DNA of 64,000 nucleotides from Parvibaculum sp. (GTDB lineage: Bacteria > Pseudomonadota > Alphaproteobacteria > Parvibaculales > Parvibaculaceae). The stretch lies in assembly GCA_030649335.1 (NCBI GenBank), contig JAUSLL010000010.1:1-64000 (forward strand). Reading direction: 5' to 3'. Of this stretch, positions 62,139 through 64,000 are shown piece by piece. The position numbers were made by a program, and so were the translations under genes. Position 1 is the stretch's first letter, and each line of letters opens with the position of its first letter. The notes beneath the pieces are model-generated. The model saw only the letters and a program-made list of their open reading frames with translations. It had not been told where the DNA came from and made no database searches.

Positions 62139-62777
62139 CTATTGGCTTGCCCAGACGATGCGCGCCATCCACAAAATTTCTTCAGGCTTCAGTACACGCA
62201 CTTCAAAAGCGGGGTTGAGCGAATGCAGTTCGATGCGCTTTTCGCTTTGCCGCGCCAGCACTTTAGTCAGCACCTCTCCGGCAACGGTCTTCACCACCAC
62301 GCGGTCGCCCTTGCGGATTGAAGCGGCAGGCGAAACGACAATCACGTCACCGTCGCGATAGACGGGCGACATGCTGTCGCCGCTCACTTCCAGCGCATAG
62401 GCGTTTTCGTCTTTGAGATCAGGCAACCGCACTTCGTTCCAGCTGCCACCGACCGGAAATCCGGCATCGTCGAAATAACTGCCGTTGCCCGCCTGCGCCA
62501 TGCCGATCAGAGGCACGGGCTGCGTGCGCCCGCCGGCTCCCGTGCCCTCCACCAGTGCCACAAAATCATCAAGCCCCGCGCCGGTGGCATTCAGAATCCG
62601 CGCCAGGCTCTCGGTCGAGGGCCAGCGCGGTCGTCCCTCTGCCGTCACACGTTTGGATTTATTGAACGACGTCGGATCAAGGCCTGCAGCTTTGGCAAGG
62701 CCCGACACTGACAGGCCGTGCGCCTGCGCCAGCGCATCAATCGCCGACCAGAGCCGTGGATGGGAAAGGTTTGACAA
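62139..62777 (-). CDS. HTH / S24-peptidase repressor (CI/LexA-like)
   Basis: A 212-residue repressor. The N-terminal HTH (about 21-45, GLSVSGLAKAAGLDPTSFNK) is followed by a linker and an S24 domain. The self-cleavage bond A96-G97 (MAQAGNG), nucleophile S135 (SGDSMSP) and general base K172 (LTKVLA) are all present. The S-to-K distance is 37, as in LexA (119 and 156). RecA-stimulated autocleavage is therefore plausible. The start is TTG 62777, giving MSNLSHPRLW, close to the SHxRxW start of alphaproteobacterial relatives. No prophage genes surround it, so it looks like a chromosomal stress regulator. A TTCCTAGGAA palindrome lies just upstream. Confidence 0.88.
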   Translation of the reverse strand: MSNLSHPRLWSAIDALAQAHGLSVSGLAKAAGLDPTSFNKSKRVTAEGRPRWPSTESLARILNATGAGLDDFVALVEGTGAGGRTQPVPLIGMAQAGNGSYFDDAGFPVGGSWNEVRLPDLKDENAYALEVSGDSMSPVYRDGDVIVVSPAASIRKGDRVVVKTVAGEVLTKVLARQSEKRIELHSLNPAFEVRVLKPEEILWMARIVWASQ

Positions 62778-62801
62778 TATGTGCCACTCAATAGGTTTAA
62801 G

Positions 62802-62811
62802 TTCCTAGGAA
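62802..62811. promoter_or_regulatory. Operator candidate upstream of the S24 repressor
   Basis: The perfect 10-bp palindrome TTCCTAGGAA is 25 bases before the repressor's TTG start and sits in an AT-rich patch (62790-62825). It probably overlaps the repressor promoter and may mediate autoregulation. Confidence 0.45.
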
Positions 62812-62926
62812 TATTAGCATAAATCCGGATGGATGAAAGCACAGAATGACGCGACCCTTCCTTGTTCCCGCCGCGCTGCGCCGCTAAGGTGCGGCCACAT
62901 CAGGATCAAGCGAAAGACGGGCGGCG

Positions 62927-63265
62927 ATGGCCAGCATTTACAAGATCGTGAGCGCCCCCGAATGGCGCGCGGCCGAGGCGGCAGGGGTGTTTTCTGGCTC
63001 CGGCATTGACATCAAAGACGGCTATATCCATTTCTCAACGGCGAACCAGGCGCCCGAAACCGCCGCCAAGCATTTTGTCGGCATGGCTGATCTGGTGCTC
63101 GTCGAAGTGAACGCCGATGCCCTCGACATCAAATGGGAAGTCTCGCGCGGCGGCGCCTTGTTCCCTCATCTATATGCGGTCCTGCCCATGAGCGCCGTCC
63201 GGCGTGTGGTCGATCTGCCGCTCTGCGCCAGCGGCGAACATCGTTTTCCTGATATGGCAGAGTGA
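62927..63265 (+). CDS. DUF952 family protein
   Basis: A 112-residue protein of the DUF952 family. It begins IYKIVSAPEWRAAEAAGVFSG and contains the signature DGYIHFSTANQAPETAAKHF (about 32-51) and the final ALFPHLYAVLPMSAV. The fold is expected to be related to ADP-ribosyl-transferase-like small domains, and the function is unknown. It lies 5 bases before pyrD on the same strand, an arrangement common in alphaproteobacteria, and is probably co-transcribed with it. Confidence 0.88.
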   Translation: MASIYKIVSAPEWRAAEAAGVFSGSGIDIKDGYIHFSTANQAPETAAKHFVGMADLVLVEVNADALDIKWEVSRGGALFPHLYAVLPMSAVRRVVDLPLCASGEHRFPDMAE

Positions 63266-63270
63266 GCGTG

Positions 63271-64000
63271 ATGAACCTCTTTCCTCTGGTGCGCCCCGCC
63301 CTTGGCCTCGTCAATCCCGAACGCGCTCATCACCTCACATTATTGGGCCTCAAAATGGGCTTTGGTCCCGCCGACCGTGCGGGTGATCCGGCCTCTCTCG
63401 GTATTGATCTGCTGGGCTTACATTTTTCAAATCCGCTGGGCATTGCCGCGGGCTTCGACAAGAACGGCGAAGTGCCGGACGCCATGCTCGCGATGGGCAT
63501 GGGCTTTGCCGAAGTCGGCACCGTGACCCCGCGCCCGCAGGGTGGTAACCCGCGCCCGCGTATTTTCCGTCTCGCCGCGTATGGCGCGGTTATCAACCGT
63601 TTGGGCTTCAACAACGAAGGTCATGCGGCGCTTCACCGTCGCCTTGAGGCGCGCGCCCACCGCGGCGGCATAGTTGGTGTCAATATCGGTGCGAACAAAG
63701 ACGCAGTTGACCGCATTGCCGATTACGAAGCCGGCATCAAAACCTTTGAAGATGTGGCGAGCTATTTCACGGTCAATATTTCGTCGCCCAACACGCCGGG
63801 ATTGCGCGCGCTGCAAGGGCGGGGCGAGTTGGAAACGCTGATGACGCGTGTGCTGAAAGCGCGCGCCGGCAATGTGCCGATCTTGCTCAAGATCGCGCCA
63901 GATCTCACTGCCGAGGATCGTGCTGACATTGCCGCTGTCGCACTCGATCTGAAACTCGACGGAATAATCGTCTCGAACACGACGATCGAACGCGCTGGTC
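63271..64000 (+). CDS. pyrD: Dihydroorotate dehydrogenase (quinone, class 2), 3' partial
   Basis: The first 243 residues of a membrane-associated flavoprotein that oxidises dihydroorotate to orotate with quinone in pyrimidine synthesis; the frame runs off the window. The amphipathic N-terminus (MNLFPLVRPALGLVNPERAHHL) is the class 2 quinone tunnel. FSNPLGIAAGFDKNGE holds FMN and substrate Lys, GTVTPRPQGGNPRPRIFRL, NRLGFNNEG and VNIGANK follow, and NISSPNTPGLR contains the catalytic Ser region. ILLKIAPDL and the last IIVSNTTIER continue normally. ATG 63271 or GTG 63268 may start it. Confidence 0.95.
   Translation, partial: MNLFPLVRPALGLVNPERAHHLTLLGLKMGFGPADRAGDPASLGIDLLGLHFSNPLGIAAGFDKNGEVPDAMLAMGMGFAEVGTVTPRPQGGNPRPRIFRLAAYGAVINRLGFNNEGHAALHRRLEARAHRGGIVGVNIGANKDAVDRIADYEAGIKTFEDVASYFTVNISSPNTPGLRALQGRGELETLMTRVLKARAGNVPILLKIAPDLTAEDRADIAAVALDLKLDGIIVSNTTIERAG

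Noticed and set aside
62139-62777. Prophage remnant around the S24 repressor
   Set aside because: Flanking genes (a TPR-like protein, DUF952, pyrD) are ordinary chromosomal genes and no integrase, Cro or structural genes are seen.

Overview
The window is a GC-rich, almost fully coding chromosomal segment with about 56 protein genes, one tRNA and no rRNA, IS element, CRISPR array or phage structural gene. It looks like an alphaproteobacterium, probably Hyphomicrobiales or Parvibaculales. The evidence is a GcrA cell-cycle regulator, a class I lysyl-tRNA synthetase, a SAM-II riboswitch ahead of metZ, a double-length dCTP deaminase, a phoR/phoU/phoB block, and the backbone gcrA-argD-argF-hslO-apaG-metZ-dcd. 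A genus cannot be named from the sequence alone.

Region 1 (1-12.8 kb) is accessory and metabolic. It holds a membrane-anchored alpha/beta hydrolase, a co-directional set of flavin monooxygenase, SnoaL-like protein, APH-type kinase and aldehyde dehydrogenase, a copper-exporting P-type ATPase behind a CueR-type operator, an alkylsulfatase-type metallo-beta-lactamase protein and an MDR oxidoreductase. Region 2 (12.8-19 kb) is tamA-tamB for outer-membrane assembly. Region 3 (19-25.5 kb) holds two TetR regulators with visible palindromic operators, an operon of a ferritin-like diiron protein, a styrene-oxide-isomerase-like membrane protein and an alpha/beta hydrolase, plus an SDR and an acyl-CoA dehydrogenase. 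This operon is my best candidate for an undescribed catabolic system.

Region 4 (25.5-43.4 kb) is the housekeeping backbone: phoR, phoU and phoB without the usual pst genes, gcrA with a DnaA box upstream, argD-argF-hslO, apaG, metZ under a SAM-II riboswitch, dcd and lrgAB. Between hslO and apaG sit a lipoprotein, a complete BLUF photoreceptor, argE, a two-domain fatty acyl-CoA reductase of the Marinobacter type, and a DUF1428 protein.

Region 5 (43.4-64 kb) carries an FkbM-like methyltransferase, tRNA-Gly(CCC), DUF2804, malonyl-CoA synthase, a glycosyltransferase with an N-terminal MshEN (c-di-GMP-binding type) domain followed by two stand-alone receiver proteins, sixA with a sterol desaturase, a DinG-type helicase, a histidine-kinase-like protein whose two phospho-acceptor histidines are both arginine, lysS, an S24 repressor, DUF952 and the start of pyrD.

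Taken together the genes suggest an aerobic heterotroph able to handle alkyl sulfates, long-chain acyl chains and possibly epoxides, with Caulobacter-type cell-cycle control and phosphate, copper and blue-light sensing.
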